NCBI GenBank assembly: GCA_009746045.1
Contig: RPFO01001959.1
Coordinates: 1-64,000 of the forward strand
Source of the DNA: Mesostigma viride
Lineage: Eukaryota > Streptophyta > Mesostigmatophyceae > Mesostigmatales > Mesostigmataceae
Direction of reading: 5' to 3'
Length of the DNA: 64,000 nucleotides
Shown here: positions 44,801-56,102 of the stretch, piece after piece
Position numbering within the stretch: position 1 is the first letter of the stretch
Layout: every line of letters begins with the position of its first letter
Notes under the pieces: model-generated
Told to the model about the DNA's origin: nothing
What the model saw: the letters and a program-made list of their open reading frames with translations, nothing else
Databases searched by the model: none
Program-made: the position numbers and the translations under genes

Positions 44801-47619
44801 TGGCTAGTTGTCCGTGGCATTTGGCCCGTGGTAGTCGCACGTCGCACGTCGCACGTCGCACGTCGCCCGTTGCCCGTTGCCCGTTGCCCGTTGCCCGTTG
44901 CCCGTTGCCCGTTGCCCGTTGCCCGTTGCCCGTTGCCCGTTGCCCGTTGCCCGTTGCCCGTTGCCCGTTGCCCGTTGCCTGTTGCCCATGAAATTCCTTC
45001 CGTCCCTCGCCGAAATCACCCTTTGCTGGTAGCCCGTCACGTGAAATTCCTTCCGTCCCTTGATGAATGGCCCGTGGCTAGCGTCCCGTCGCCCGTCGCC
45101 GCTGAAAATCCTTCCGTTCCATGTTCCTAGTAGTAACGTGCTCCTTCGCCGCGCCCCGGAGAGGAGGCCGCTGAACTGGCACTTCGCGCGTAGTGTATCT
45201 GTGATTCATCCCTCGATCTCCGGAGATCTCTGGATTAGGCCCAGATGGCTTATTTTAGTACCTCGATATGCTACCTAATTATCGGCGGTACTCCCCCTAA
45301 TTATAGGACCAACAGTCACGAAGTTCGATTTATATAGGTGTTAAGGGTACTCCCCCTAATTATAGGACCAACAGTCACGAAGTTCGATTTATATAGGTGT
45401 TAAGATCATTACGTCCAATTAGCAGGTCCATGGTATGTACTGTGTTCGTGTTGCTGCTAAGTATCAAGGCAAGGGCTTTGGTGAAGCAAAGTCTATGTCT
45501 TTTGGGCTAATGCCTGTGCTGTCATGGCCAGCCATGGATGCTGATACCCCTGCGCTTGTCATGCCACCCCTGTGCTCTCCCTCATCCCCCCAACACCCCG
45601 CCCACCTGCCAGGGGCTCATGTACTCCCCAGGAGATTACGATCAGGCGAGTTGGCTGGTCAAGCGCCTGCTGGAGGACGCAGCGTTCCGCAAACAGGTGC
45701 GTGAGACTTGATCTAGTTAACCTGGGGAGCGGGGGCTTTTCATGCTGGTGGATGGCCAAGCCTGTGTTCATATTGCCTTGGTGAATACACATTCACCCGT
45801 ATGCCTCAGGAACACTGACGTCGTCGTCATCTGGTTCCACCACGGGCACTGTTTTAAAGGACACATAGTTCTAGCGGTGCAAGCTGCGTGGAGACTAGCT
45901 TCCTTGTTGTATAGGTGGCCTGTTGCAATGCGCTGTAGTTGCTGAGGTATGGATCACCTGGCATGCATGGGTGTCCCCAGGCGTCACCCCTTGCACCAGG
46001 GCTAGGGCATAGACCACCAGTTGCATGCGCAAGATGGGGCGGATTGATAGACTGCTCAGTACACATCGCACTCACTGCAGTCGGATAACCATTTGCAATC
46101 GGGGCGGGCGAGGTGGAAGTGGGCACAGTTGTGCTATTAACCATGATGCAGTCATCATCAAGCTTGGAGACACGACATAGTTGCTTGTTTCGATGTTAGT
46201 AAGCATGAATGACGCATCCAAAGCTTTGTAGGTGTGACTCTCGGTGGGGTTCATTGTAGAAAAAAAAGAAACGAAAGAAAGAAAGGCACAGCTGCCTGGA
46301 GATAAGCTTTTTGTGGAACTGCATGGCCATACACTCCCAGCAGTCTGGTGTCTAACCCGTGTATTTTTACGACACGACACATGGCATTTGAGGGTTAGAA
46401 CGCGATGTATCTCGTTGTAATCTGACACGCGGCAAACCCAGTAGACATGAGATTTTAGGCCTGCAAATCGGTACGGAGGTCACATACATCCTAGAGAATC
46501 TTAAAAAAAAAATGGTGCATTTTTGCAATTTTTTTGTGACGGCCGTACGCAAGAATCTACCACTTAACTTAAGTGTCAGCGTGGGTGAAGGAGTTGATAC
46601 GGATGCATCATGGTTTCTGGGTGTGCCACGTGTCACCTTGCACCCCGATGTATCGCGTTGTCAAGCCTTGGGTTGTATACATCGTGATGGAAGAGAAAAC
46701 GTGTTAAAAACCCAGCACCTCCCTCTGCGTGAGGATGCAACAGGTTGTAAGAATGGATGATGCTTTGGCTATGGCTGCCTGTTTTAGTCATGTGCAGCGT
46801 GGAAGTATAATATATGATGCATGTTAGATGTTGTATAACATGTAAACAACCTATTTTCGACGATTTGACCCTCGTAGCTCATGACGGCCCCATGTACGGG
46901 GCTTGCGCCGGTGCGTCATGTTGTCAGGGGCCGCCATTACTGCTGACTGCATTGTACTTGTGATGCATATGAAAAATAGCTGCAGTGGCCATATGGCCCT
47001 AAGTTTGTGCCACACAGTTTACATATGTTGCCCATATCTAACGCAAAATGCCAGATTTCTTTACGGAACCATTTGTGAATTAATGCATGAGTCGTCACCC
47101 AGGGTCATGAAATCGCAGTCATGACCAGACCCCCCTGTGCTCAAACCATTGTATCTCTTCATGGAATCAGCATCTGGTACGTCTCAGTAGCTGGAAAAAA
47201 ACTTTGAATCATGGATATTCCGGAGAGCATGAACATGTCCATGAAGAAAAAAACTTATGATGTGTTATACGCGTTCTCCAAAAAGCTTACAACGCGATAT
47301 ATTGCGTTCTACAGAAAAACACACGCAGGCTGATCTCTGTCCTTTACTCCACCCCTATCTTGTCCTGGTCCCCATCCCCATCTCTGCCCTCTTTGCGAAA
47401 TCCGCAAGAAAGTTGGTTGGCGATCTGAGCGTTCAAACTGCTGAGCTTGATATGCGATTGTGTGGCATGTCCACTGATGTGCAGATTGCGGACAATGGGC
47501 GCGCAGAGGTGGAGCGGTGGGACTGGCGGGCAGCCACAACGCATCTGCGGGAGAAGCAGTATCCGCTGGCCGTGCAGCACCATGCACAAGGCACAACTGC
47601 AACCATTTCTTCAGCCTAG
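35893..47619 (+). CDS. SQD2: Sulfoquinovosyltransferase SQD2 (sulfolipid synthase), 13 exons
   Basis: Transfers sulfoquinovose from UDP-sulfoquinovose to diacylglycerol in plastid membranes, making SQDG. Exons: 35893-36275, 36801-36867, 37931-38001, 39118-39235, 39804-39877, 40327-40382, 40958-41035, 41937-42024, 42725-42802, 43750-43981, 44377-44424, 45613-45696, 47485-47619. All introns are GT-AG and the phases join, giving 503 codons plus stop, close to the plant enzyme's length. Exon 1 encodes an Ala/Ser/Arg-rich, acid-poor leader (likely transit peptide) then [11 protein letters not shown]. Later landmarks are [58 protein letters not shown] and the GT4 signature [11 protein letters not shown] in exon 10. 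The start at 35893 was chosen for its good context; an in-frame ATG at 35791 is possible. The C-terminus is shorter than in land plants. Introns are large and carry repeats. Confidence 0.93.
44575..45125. repeat. Degenerate CCCGTGG/GTTGCCC minisatellite in SQD2 intron 11
   Basis: The core at about 44869-44988 is about 17 head-to-tail copies of the 7-mer GTTGCCC, preceded by four CGTCGCA units and flanked by diverged CCCGTGGCTAGT units. Because 7 is not a multiple of 3, all frames repeat with a 21-base period and are artefactual. Confidence 0.95.
45288..45405. repeat. Tandem duplication of about 59 bp in SQD2 intron 11
   Basis: Two consecutive, essentially identical copies beginning GGTACTCCCCCTAATTATAG and ending TATATAGGTGTTAAG. 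Confidence 0.95.
47009..47312 (+). repeat. Left arm of an inverted repeat bracketing the last SQD2 exon
   Basis: About 300 bp from GCCACAC to a GCGATATATTGCG-like end. It matches the reverse complement of 47731-48054 with moderate divergence. It lies inside the last intron. Confidence 0.85.
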
Positions 47620-47730
47620 AAGTGTTATAAGCTGCACATGGAATGGTGGCCAGTTTGGCTGACGCAGGGTGTGCATGACACAAGATCAACGTCTAATTCC
47701 TTGTGCAATTTAGCCCCTTTTATTTTAATG

Positions 47731-48054
47731 GAACGCGATATATCGCGTTTTCAGCTTTTTGGAGAACGCTTATAACACATTTTGGAGAACGCGTATAACA
47801 CATCATGTAATTTTTTTTCATGGACATGTTCATGCTCCCCGGAATGCCCACTATGCAGTGTTTTATTTAGCTACTGAGACCTACCAGATACTGATTCAAT
47901 GAAGAGATGTAATGGTTTGAGCACAGGGGGGTCTGGTCATGACCGCGATTTCATGACCCCTAGGTGACAACTCATGCGTTTATTCACAAATGGTTCCGTT
48001 AAAAAAATCTGGCATTTTGCGTGAGATATGGGCAACATATGTAGACCGTGTGGC
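47731..48054 (-). repeat. Right arm of the inverted repeat bracketing the last SQD2 exon
   Basis: Starts with the palindrome GAACGCGATATATCGCGTTTTC and ends GTGTGGC against the LINE tail. The 418 bp between the arms contain the whole of exon 13. Confidence 0.85.
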
Positions 48055-48060
48055 AAAAAA

Positions 48061-49815
48061 TAATTAATTAATTAACACGTAACAGCGTTACGTGAGCATA
48101 AGTCCTCAGTGCAGTTGAGTGGGATGGGGTGGGATGGGATGGGATGGCATGGATGGAGCTAGCTGTCTAAGACCTAGTTACGGGGTTGTGGGCACCACAG
48201 CCCGAATCACTGTGAATGCCAAACTGGGTCACACGCGGAGCCCCCATTGACTGACTTGGGGGTGGCCTCCTTCACGACTACCTGCCACCTATCCTTGCGA
48301 ACCATCTGCCTCCAGATTACAGACATGCCAGGGGGCTGCCCTGGCATGAGCCCATTGCGACGTGGGTAACACATATCCATGCCTAGCCTATCCCGGAAAG
48401 CCAACGGCTGGCGCCCCGGCCGCGCTCGGCCCGGGGCACGCCATGTGAGAACAAAAAGCCCAGGTTGGGCGGGCTTGGTGCCTGCTGAGCTATCCAACGT
48501 GTCTACCTAATCTGTGCGTGCGAGGTGCCCGGATAGGCCCAGGCGCCTTTGCCAAATAATATGGGAAGCATATGGTAAATCAGCATACAAATCCTCATGG
48601 CTAATGTGCAGGCTAAATGGAATATTGAGCGCACTACGTAGCATCTTGGTGACCGCGCCGTCGAGTTGCTGCTCCAGCTCTTGCGTCAGCGTCCACCTCT
48701 CGGCTCCATAGGTTAGGATCGTCAGGATGACGACCTTGAAGAGGTCGCGTTTGACAGTCCGGGGCAGGGCGAGGTTGCTCCACCAGCGACGGTGCTCGTG
48801 GAGCTGTGCCCAGGCCATACCAATCCGGGTTGTCATGTCGTCCTCGCAGTCAGGGAGCCAGCTGCCAAGCAGCTTGGAGCGACCGAAAGCGAGGAAGGAA
48901 AGTGGGGTGTCGTCTAACAGGCGCAGCTTGGGGGGGGGCGGCCAGGACGAGCCTGGCAATTGCCTCCGTCTTGGGACTATTTTCGAGACCAACAGCCCGG
49001 GCCACGAGAGCCAGGCAGTCCAAGGCAAAGTCGGGCAGACTCCGGCTTCTCAATGAGCGTGATGTCGTCAGCATAAATGAGCTCAGCGAGTAGATTCTGC
49101 TTGTTAGTCGGACCCCGTTCCCAGGGATCATTCTGAATCTCGAGGCCCCTGGGGCACGGCCAGCAATCACTAGCATGTGCTTGGCGCACAACATAATCCA
49201 CTACAATAATGAACAGGTACGGTGACAGGACGCAGCCCTGCCAGACGCCTGTCTGCAGTGGACATGGCGGGGTATGTATTGCCGTGTTGAGTGCGCACCG
49301 AGGTGGTCGACCCCAGTCATATACAGCGAGCGGCCGATGACAGCAATCAGGGGGGTGGGGACGCAATCTTGGGCGAGAACAGCCCAAAGACCGTCCCAGA
49401 TAACAGAGTCAAATGCCTTGATTAAGTCAACAAAGATTAAGATCATCGGCGGGAAACTCACCAGGTTGCAGGAGTGCGATCTTCTCTATGAGGCGGCGCG
49501 CCACAAAGATGGCCATGACGGTGTTACGACCAGGCCGGAACCCCAGTTGGCTTTCCCCCACTAGTGACGGTCGAGAGCAGAACCAAAGCGGACATTAAGT
49601 ATCATGCGCATGAACAACTTGAGCGCGGCGCTCTGGATGCAGACTCCTCGGTAGTTTGCGGGGTCGTCAGGAGAGCCTTTGTTTATGCAGAGCATCACCC
49701 GGAAGCTGTGTTGCCATTCAGGGATAGGCGGGGCATCAGCCAGCAGAAGCCGGTTGCGGACGTTGAGCAGAAACTGCTGTGCGCCTCCAGTTTAACCACC
49801 GGTCACTGCGGGGAT
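48061..49815 (-). pseudogene. LINE reverse transcriptase, 5'-truncated and frameshifted
   Basis: On the minus strand: NYRGVCIQSAALKLF (about 49640), FVDLIKAFDSVIWDGLW (about 49430), GCVLSPYLF (about 49240), then the catalytic YADD (about 49070). A C-terminal region follows with VILTILTYGAERWTL (about 48710), RRLGLSGHLARTD (about 48520) and WRQMVRKDRWQVVVK (about 48290). The 3' UTR ends in a hairpin (48076-48094) and a TTAATTAA tail. There are several frame changes and a stop near 49563, so it is inactive. The motif order is that of non-LTR RTs. No endonuclease is retained. The tail is a TTAA-type repeat, not poly(A). Confidence 0.85.
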
Positions 49816-50341
49816 TGAGCTGGTCGGGACCAACGCGTTCAATGCTCGCCGCTCGCTGCGCTCTCCGTGCGCTTTCAGCGCAGCTCGCTTCGCTCGCGCT
49901 CGCTGCGCTCGCTGGGCGCTTCGCGCAGGTTGGTGGTCAGTAGGTCCGCTTATTTCGTATTGGCACCCAGTATTTCCTAGGCTTTTTGAATTGGCAGGGA
50001 AGTCGCCAATGCATGGTAATGCTAGCTGTCCGCTACTCAACCACTAATGCCATGACAGTTTTACGAATGGCCTGAAAGTTCTGCTAGTCAACCACGAATG
50101 GCCTAACAATTCCACAATCATTGCATGGAGCCACAAGCCACGAGCCACGAGGTAGCCATGGCTGACGGCGGAGCTCATAACTTTCACGTTTGGGCACTGA
50201 ATTCGGCTGTGAATATCACAATCACTTCGTCTTTCTAAGACGCACACACTGATATAATTTTCCGAAGCTGTTACGCAATATATGACGAGCAAACGCTCAT
50301 CTACACAACGCAGCCTGGCGGCTGCGTTAAGCAATTAAAAT
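49816..50341. other. No recognised gene; short-repeat GC tract
   Basis: 49840-49930 is made of CGCTCGCTGCGCTC-type overlapping palindromic words. The remainder is unclassified. Confidence 0.4.
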
Positions 50342-51570
50342 ACGTCTGCAGCTCCGGCTGCAGCTTCGCCCTCACGTACGGGTCCGGAAGGCAGCGGTGA
50401 CACTAGTCGCACACTGGTGGTTGCCCAGCCCCCCTCCGGGCTTGCCTCGCCATCTGCATCGCCTGAGCCCAAGCGCAGTCGCCCTGCCGAGCCGCACTGG
50501 GACGAGATCGCCTTTGACATCAACGCACCTGGCTTCTAGAAACGAAGCCCGGGAGCCTTCATGGAAGACGTGTTTTTCGGCACGCACGCCTCGCTTGTAG
50601 CCCTGACAGTGCTCGCACCTCATCTCCCACAACCGCGGCCTCTGGCCAGGTGGCCAGCCTTTCAACACCGCCGAGGATCTCCCAAAAGTTGTCTGCATGA
50701 ATCGCACCCGGCTCCAGCGCTTCGCCCTCTGCTCCCTCCTCGGGCGTTCCAACGCCAAGATCTGGGCTCCCCCTCCCACCCCTCCAACCGTCGCGACAGA
50801 ATCCATCGTCCGCACCCTCCTTAAGGAAGCTTTCGAGCAGCACGTGACCCCCCTTGCCACAGATGTGCCAGGCGGCAATGGGAGGCACGCTGGCTGCTGA
50901 GCTCCCTCACATTTCCACCACCGTCACCTCCACCTCCACCCTCCTCGTCTCCACCTCCACTGCCACTGCCACCTCCACCGCCGCCCTCAAGGCCCAGCTC
51001 CTCGACATCGACCAACGCCTCAAGGACACCGTCATCGCCATCGAATGCATGCAGAACACCGCAGGCATCACCGCCCATGCAGGCGGTGAAGGACATTGCC
51101 GCCAAGCCAGCCCCCGCTGGCCCAACCGGCGATGCCCCTCCGGCCACCCAGACCTGGGCGCCGGACCTGCTCAAGCACCTGACGCCACCTCCACCACCTC
51201 CACCATCGCGGCACAGCTTAAGCAACAAGCCCTCGACCTCCGCGGGGAGGCCGACCGCACCCAGCGCAGCCACAATGTCATCGTCAAGCACTTCGACCAG
51301 CCTGAAGATGAGACCTCGACGACTCTTCTCTGACACGGCATGCTTGCCCCCATGCACATCACTGGTGAGGCTGCTGCTGCGGATGTCGGCTGCCCGCCTT
51401 CCCCGCGCGCGGGGTAAGGCTGGCCCGGCTCCCCTGCTCCTCACCATGGCGGTACATGGCGGACAAGCTTTTGTTAATTCTTAAAAACCGCAAGAAGCTC
51501 TCGAGGACTCGCTTCACGCTGGACGACGACCTGACCGGCCCTGGCCCAGCAACAACGGCGAGTCGCGAGC
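50342..51570 (+). pseudogene. LINE ORF1-like remnant
   Basis: A Ser/Ala/Pro-rich frame (50342-50539) ends PHWDEIAFDINAPGF. After frame changes there is a Ser/Thr-rich coiled-coil part (50854-51333, LLDIDQRLKDTVIAIE) with RSHNVIVKHFDQPEDE. The end reads LLLILKNRKKLSRTRF followed by TLDDDLTGP at about 51470-51540. The last two blocks resemble the RNA-binding end of LINE ORF1 proteins. Frames are broken several times. It lies on the plus strand, opposite to the adjacent LINE RT, so the two pieces belong to different insertions. The assignment is tentative. Confidence 0.5.
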
Positions 51571-51602
51571 TATGGCCGACCTAGTAGGTCGGCCATAGCT
51601 CG
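51566..51602. repeat. 17-bp perfect hairpin with 3-nt loop
   Basis: CGAGCTATGGCCGACCT, loop AGT, then the exact reverse complement. It lies just after the ORF1-like remnant and could be that element's 3' structure. Confidence 0.9.
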
Positions 51603-52890
51603 GAGCTGGAGGTAACCTCCTGCTCCGGCACAGCGCAGGGGGGAAACCGGTATACTGGCGGGGGGACGTCATCCACGTCGACCACAAGCCTTGGCAGGCA
51701 CCCCCAGTCTAGGGAATATAGCAGAAGTGTAGATTAGTAAGGCTTAGCCCACCACGTGGCCCACGCGCATGTGCGCCCATAATGGCCCCCATGGATGATG
51801 CATTAAGAATTTAGCCACGCCCTGCCTATAATGGGACCCCCATGGATGATGCATTAAGAATTAGCTCAGCCCTGCCTATACAGAGAGTCGCTCTCTGATG
51901 AGAAGCCATGCCCTAGCTCTTGTATAGCCATGGTGATCTTCCCCCCCCATGACAGGCTCCCCTTAGTTGGGTTGAGCTTGAGACTCTGGGGGGTGCAGGT
52001 GCCCTTGGTGCACCTAGAGCAAGTGTTGTTTACATTCCCACCGGCCTTGCAGGAAGTAGCTTAGGATGCCATATGCCTCTTCTCTGGGACATGTGCTACA
52101 TATACTCCCAACGGAGTTATGTTCCTAATTAATTAACTCGCATGTCCAAAAGCCTGAAAAACTGAATTTAATGAATATCAATTCCAATGCACTTGGGAAC
52201 CATCTAGTGATGATTGAGTACCATAAATATGATGTTTGGACTTTCATACCACCACTTGTTGGGGGTACTACACCCAACCATGCACCGGTGGCGAGCTAAA
52301 AATAGAAAACTTTTGCGGATGACTGTAGGTGTAAGTTGGCGATGCCATGGTAACCGGAGACGTCCGTCCTATAGTCAGCAAAATTGGTGCGAGAGGTCCC
52401 CAGTTCGATTCCGGTCGGATTCATTTGCAGATCGCGTTTTTCCGCGTTTTCCGCGGCCCGGCACTGAACGCAAATGGTTTTCACCTTTGCGGAGTGCCTG
52501 ATCAGAATAGAAAAAGCCGCTATTTATGAGATATTTTGCCCAAGACAAACCACTTACATATCCAAATGACCTGCCCATACATTCCTGCAAAGTCCCCCCA
52601 CTTCTAAAAAATCTGGGCTATTTACATGGCCAAAATAATCACATTTGTTTAAGTTATTAATTTCCCAAAAAAATGGATACTTTTTTGAGAAAAAATAAAA
52701 TAAAATAAAATCGTTAACACATCGAATTGGGTCATCCATACATTCAAAATTTCACTGAGTAGGGGGAAACACAACCCCAAAGTTTGAGCTCATTCTGTCA
52801 GACAAGCGTAGCTCAAGTTATTGATTTTCCTGTGATGCCACCTGGGCAGACGCTAAAAGAGAATTGAGCTAGTGCTGAGCCAAAATGACA
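51603..52890. other. No recognised gene; tandem duplication and tRNA-like relic
   Basis: A roughly 51-bp duplication (CCCATGGATGATGCATTAAG core) occupies 51779-51880. A tRNA-like stretch at 52363-52419 was considered and not accepted. The rest is AT-rich with short frames. Confidence 0.5.
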
Positions 52891-54823
52891 TTTCATGTCC
52901 CACGTAGCTCCCACAAAAACCAGCATCTTCATTAAAACAATAAGTGGAAGCATACATGTGACACTATTGACATGCCCGGAGGCACGCCGTTCAAGGCCCT
53001 TCATGAAGTACGTTGCCCTAGAGGCAACCAAGACAAGGGTGGGTGGGTGGGGAGCAAAGAAAGAGGCCGACAAAACCAGCCAGAGCGGCTTTTAGTCGCA
53101 AAACCTCCCTTATCCCTAGCTAACTGACGTCATTAAACCCTTATGTTCAGTGATGCTAGTAAGACGCTAACCGTACAGACCGGGGGTAGAATATCCCGAA
53201 TCTGCACGGCTAGTATTAAATAATGCGTAGGTTGTTCTTTTCAGGGGCACTGCACCTCACGCCCCGTTCCGCCCGGGTATAATCAACCCAAGCGCGGAAC
53301 GCACATTTTATTTAATTCATTTTTCAACCATGCACTATACTGCATCTACTAATCACAAAAGCTCTAGCCAAACAGCTACGAGAAAACACTACGACCTATA
53401 AGCCGCTCATCCAGCGGCCTCTTGTTCCCGCATTCACGTATAGAAGAAACTCCGTTCAAAGAACCCCGATTCATGTCCCACGTAGCTCCCACAAAAACCA
53501 GCATCTTCATTAAAACAATAAGTGGAAGCATACATGTGACACTATTGACATGCCCGGAGGCACGCCGTTCAAGGCCCTTCATGAAGTACGTTGCCCAATC
53601 ACCCCCGCCCTGGCTTTCCCTTGAAGCCGCACTCCACCTTGCTCGTTGTCACAAGTGACCGCCCTGCCGCAAAACGGGAGCCCCCCCACATCGGGAGGCG
53701 TGTGCCCGGCGGCTGTGGATGCATGGCCAGGCCCAAAAAGGCCCAGCGCATTTGCACTGCGATTGCGCACGGCCAGCCTATCATGACCCCTCTCGGGGCC
53801 CCGAGTCGGTACCGCTATGGCCGTCTCCCCATAGACCCGGGGTGCTTCGAGAAAAAACGTGGACCTAGCCCAGGCCCCGCCAGCCCGGATGCCCGAGGCC
53901 ACAGCCCCAGGCACCTGGCTGAACGAGAGTCCGTTCAGCCAAGACCGCATTCCCCCCGAGGTTTCTATGCGTGGGGAAAAAATTTCTAGCTTAGGCGCTT
54001 TTCCCATCGCCGTCCCCAGCCCCAACCACCCCCCCCTCGGCGGAAGGCAATTGCAAAGTTTGCTGGCCAGCAGCAATTTCCGAAGAAAAAGCCTCAGGCC
54101 GCGGACCGAGACACGGGTCGCCAGTGCCAGCCATCCGGCTCCAACCCGGGGTGCAAGCATCCCCAGGTACGGAGCACCAGCTCGCGCACTGGGCCGACCA
54201 AGCGACAGTTGAGCACCTGTCACGGCACCCGGCCCACCAAAGACCCCAAGCTGGGGAAAAGGTGCGGACCGGAGGTAATCATTTTCTTTTCTTTTAGTTA
54301 ACCGGGCGAGGAACTACGCCTGGCCGGTTAACAACTGGAAGTCTCACCACTGGCCAAGTGGCCGGTGCAACCAGTGCTTTTGGGATTTTGCTCCGCAGCA
54401 CCCATAGCTGCGGCTGCCGCCGCAACGACAACGAGCAAAGAAAGAGGCCGACAAAACCAGCCAGAGCGGCTTTTAGTCGCAAAACCTCCCTTATCCCTAG
54501 CTAACTGACGTCATTAAACCCTTATGTTCAGTGATGCTAGTAAGACGCTAACCGTACAGACCGGGGGTAGAATATCCCGAATCTGCACGGCTAGTATTAA
54601 ATAATGCGTAGGTTGTTCTTTTCAGGGGCACTGCACCTCACGCCCCGTTCCGCCCGGGTATAATCAACCCAAGCGCGGAACGCACATTTTATTTAATTCA
54701 TTTTTCAACCATGCACTATACTGCATCTACTAATCACAAAAGCTCTAGCCAAACAGCTACGAGAAAACACTACGACCTATAAGCCGCTCATCCAGCGGCC
54801 TCTTGTTCCCGCATTCACGTATA
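52891..54823 (-). mobile_element. Split-direct-repeat element, family 1, copy 2 (inverted)
   Basis: On the minus strand: A1 (54823-54433, missing about its first 30 bp), internal (54432-53597), B1 (53596-53471), A2 (53470-53052), CCCA spacer (53051-53019), B2 (53018-52891). It is nearly identical to copy 1 at 17582-19549 and keeps the same order, including the spacer. The truncated left end shows that the two are not a simple segmental duplication of one flanking context. No recognisable coding domain. Confidence 0.75.
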
Positions 54824-55101
54824 CTACAAAAACCCAAGGTGACCCCAAGGGTGGGCACCTGGGACACATGGATCCACGGGAAAATCATCACAAGTGGCCA
54901 GGGTGTGACAGTAGCCAGCCTATCATCACAATCCCGTGGGGGTGCATGGACACGTGTACAATACATCCATTATTATTCATAATAAAATCCAATTACACAT
55001 TGTGATGCCATGAAATGACTCAATAATGCAAACAGTGTCCATTGCTTTATTCATTTATTCAAAAACAGCTGTCCTTCATGAACTGTCAAGCCACCAAATG
55101 T
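54824..55101. other. 3' flank of the following minus-strand gene
   Basis: On the minus strand, AATAAA-type signals lie at 55046-55051 and 55054-55059, about 45-55 bases after the stop codon at 55102. Confidence 0.6.
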
Positions 55102-56102
55102 CTACGTCTTCTTCTGGGCGGCCTGGGCGGCCATGCTCTCTGCGATTTGAGCGGGTGTGAACCCCATAGTCGCCATGTGGTTCAACATCCTCTGCAGGGT
55201 GTCTAGTCCAGCAGCAACTTGAGCGTTACTAGGGACAGGCTTGCTCCCTGAACCCTGCCCAGCTGCTGGCTTCTCCTGCCCAGCTGCTGGCTCCTCCACA
55301 GGAGTGACAGGTGCAGGCTTCTCCTCCTCGCTGGCGGGTGCAGTCTTCTTTCCAGCACTGGGTGCAGGCTTCTCCTCAGCACCGGCTGCAGTCTTCTGGG
55401 AAGGGACGGGGGTCTTCTTGATAGCGAATGACCTGTCCGCCGGGCTCGGCGTGATCTTTGTTAGCTTTACGCGTCGTCCCACCGGGGGGGACTTCATTGC
55501 CCTCTTTGAGGAGGGAGTGGATCCCTCCTCCTTCTTCACCACAACCTCCCATTGCATGGGAGGGGCTTCCTCGCCCACATCGACCACCTCCTGTCCCTGG
55601 AGACACTCCTCATGCCGGACGTGCTCACGCCATGAATCACGCGCCATCTTGGCCGTCACCTTGTTGCCATTGCCGTTTCCAGGGCTCCCTCTGAAATTCT
55701 TGAGGAAATCGCGCATGCGCGCGTCATACTGAATATCGATTTTAGACATAGGGAGCCATGCCTGTGTCGCATCTGAAAACATGGTCTTGACGTGAAGCGA
55801 GCCTGCTTCGAACTTGACTCCAGTAAACCTGTCGATTTTGCCATCGTCGAACTGCGTCTGAACACGCTCCTCCTCCTCGTCATCCTCATCTGACGAGGAG
55901 GAGGAGGAGACGATGTCGGCATGTGTTGCCGCCCCCCCTGGATGGCCTTGGCCCTAGTGTTTCTCTTCGAAATGTCGTCTACTGTCTCCTGGAGTATATC
56001 TCCTACAGCGTGAAATAGAGCGGCGATCGGCAGCCGCTTCGCCTGCCTCACGTTATCCTTCATAATATCGCTATCCTTCATCGCACCTGGGCTATCGTTC
56101 AT
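55102..56102 (-). CDS. Unrecognised acidic/Lys-Pro-rich protein of about 333 residues, one frameshift
   Basis: The minus-strand start is MNDSPGAMKDSD at 56102. The first 55 residues contain a helical stretch (LPIAALFHAVGDILQETVDD). The frame breaks at a seven-C run (55931-55937); one extra base joins it to an acidic Ser/Asp/Glu run, then FTGVKFEAGSLHV, WLPMSKIDIQYDARMRDFLK and a C-terminal half of Lys/Glu/Ala/Pro repeats (EKPAP units). It ends with a helix, MLNHMATMGFTPAQIAES. The composition suggests a nuclear or DNA-associated protein, but I recognise no family. It shares the compact style of its neighbours (close poly(A) signals, no transposon features). The break may be a homopolymer error. 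Confidence 0.6.

Noticed and set aside
44780-45130. Arg/Pro/Val-Ala repeat frame in the SQD2 intron
   Set aside because: Translation of the 7-bp minisatellite; it lies within an intron bounded by good splice sites.
50821-51447. Long minus-strand Gly/Val/Glu-rich frames opposite the ORF1-like remnant
   Set aside because: Low-complexity complement of the Ser/Thr/Pro-rich plus-strand frame; no domain.
52363-52419. tRNA-like stretch (TCCGTCC ... AGTTCGATTCC ... GGTCGGA)
   Set aside because: The ends could pair 6 of 7 and the T-loop looks right, but the T stem does not pair and at 57 nt there is no room for a full anticodon arm. At best a relic.
53579-54223. A 214-codon minus-strand frame in the family 1 element (partly shared with 18216-18839)
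   Set aside because: No recognisable domain, frame differs between the two copies by single indels, and the same DNA is open in several frames because it is GC-rich.
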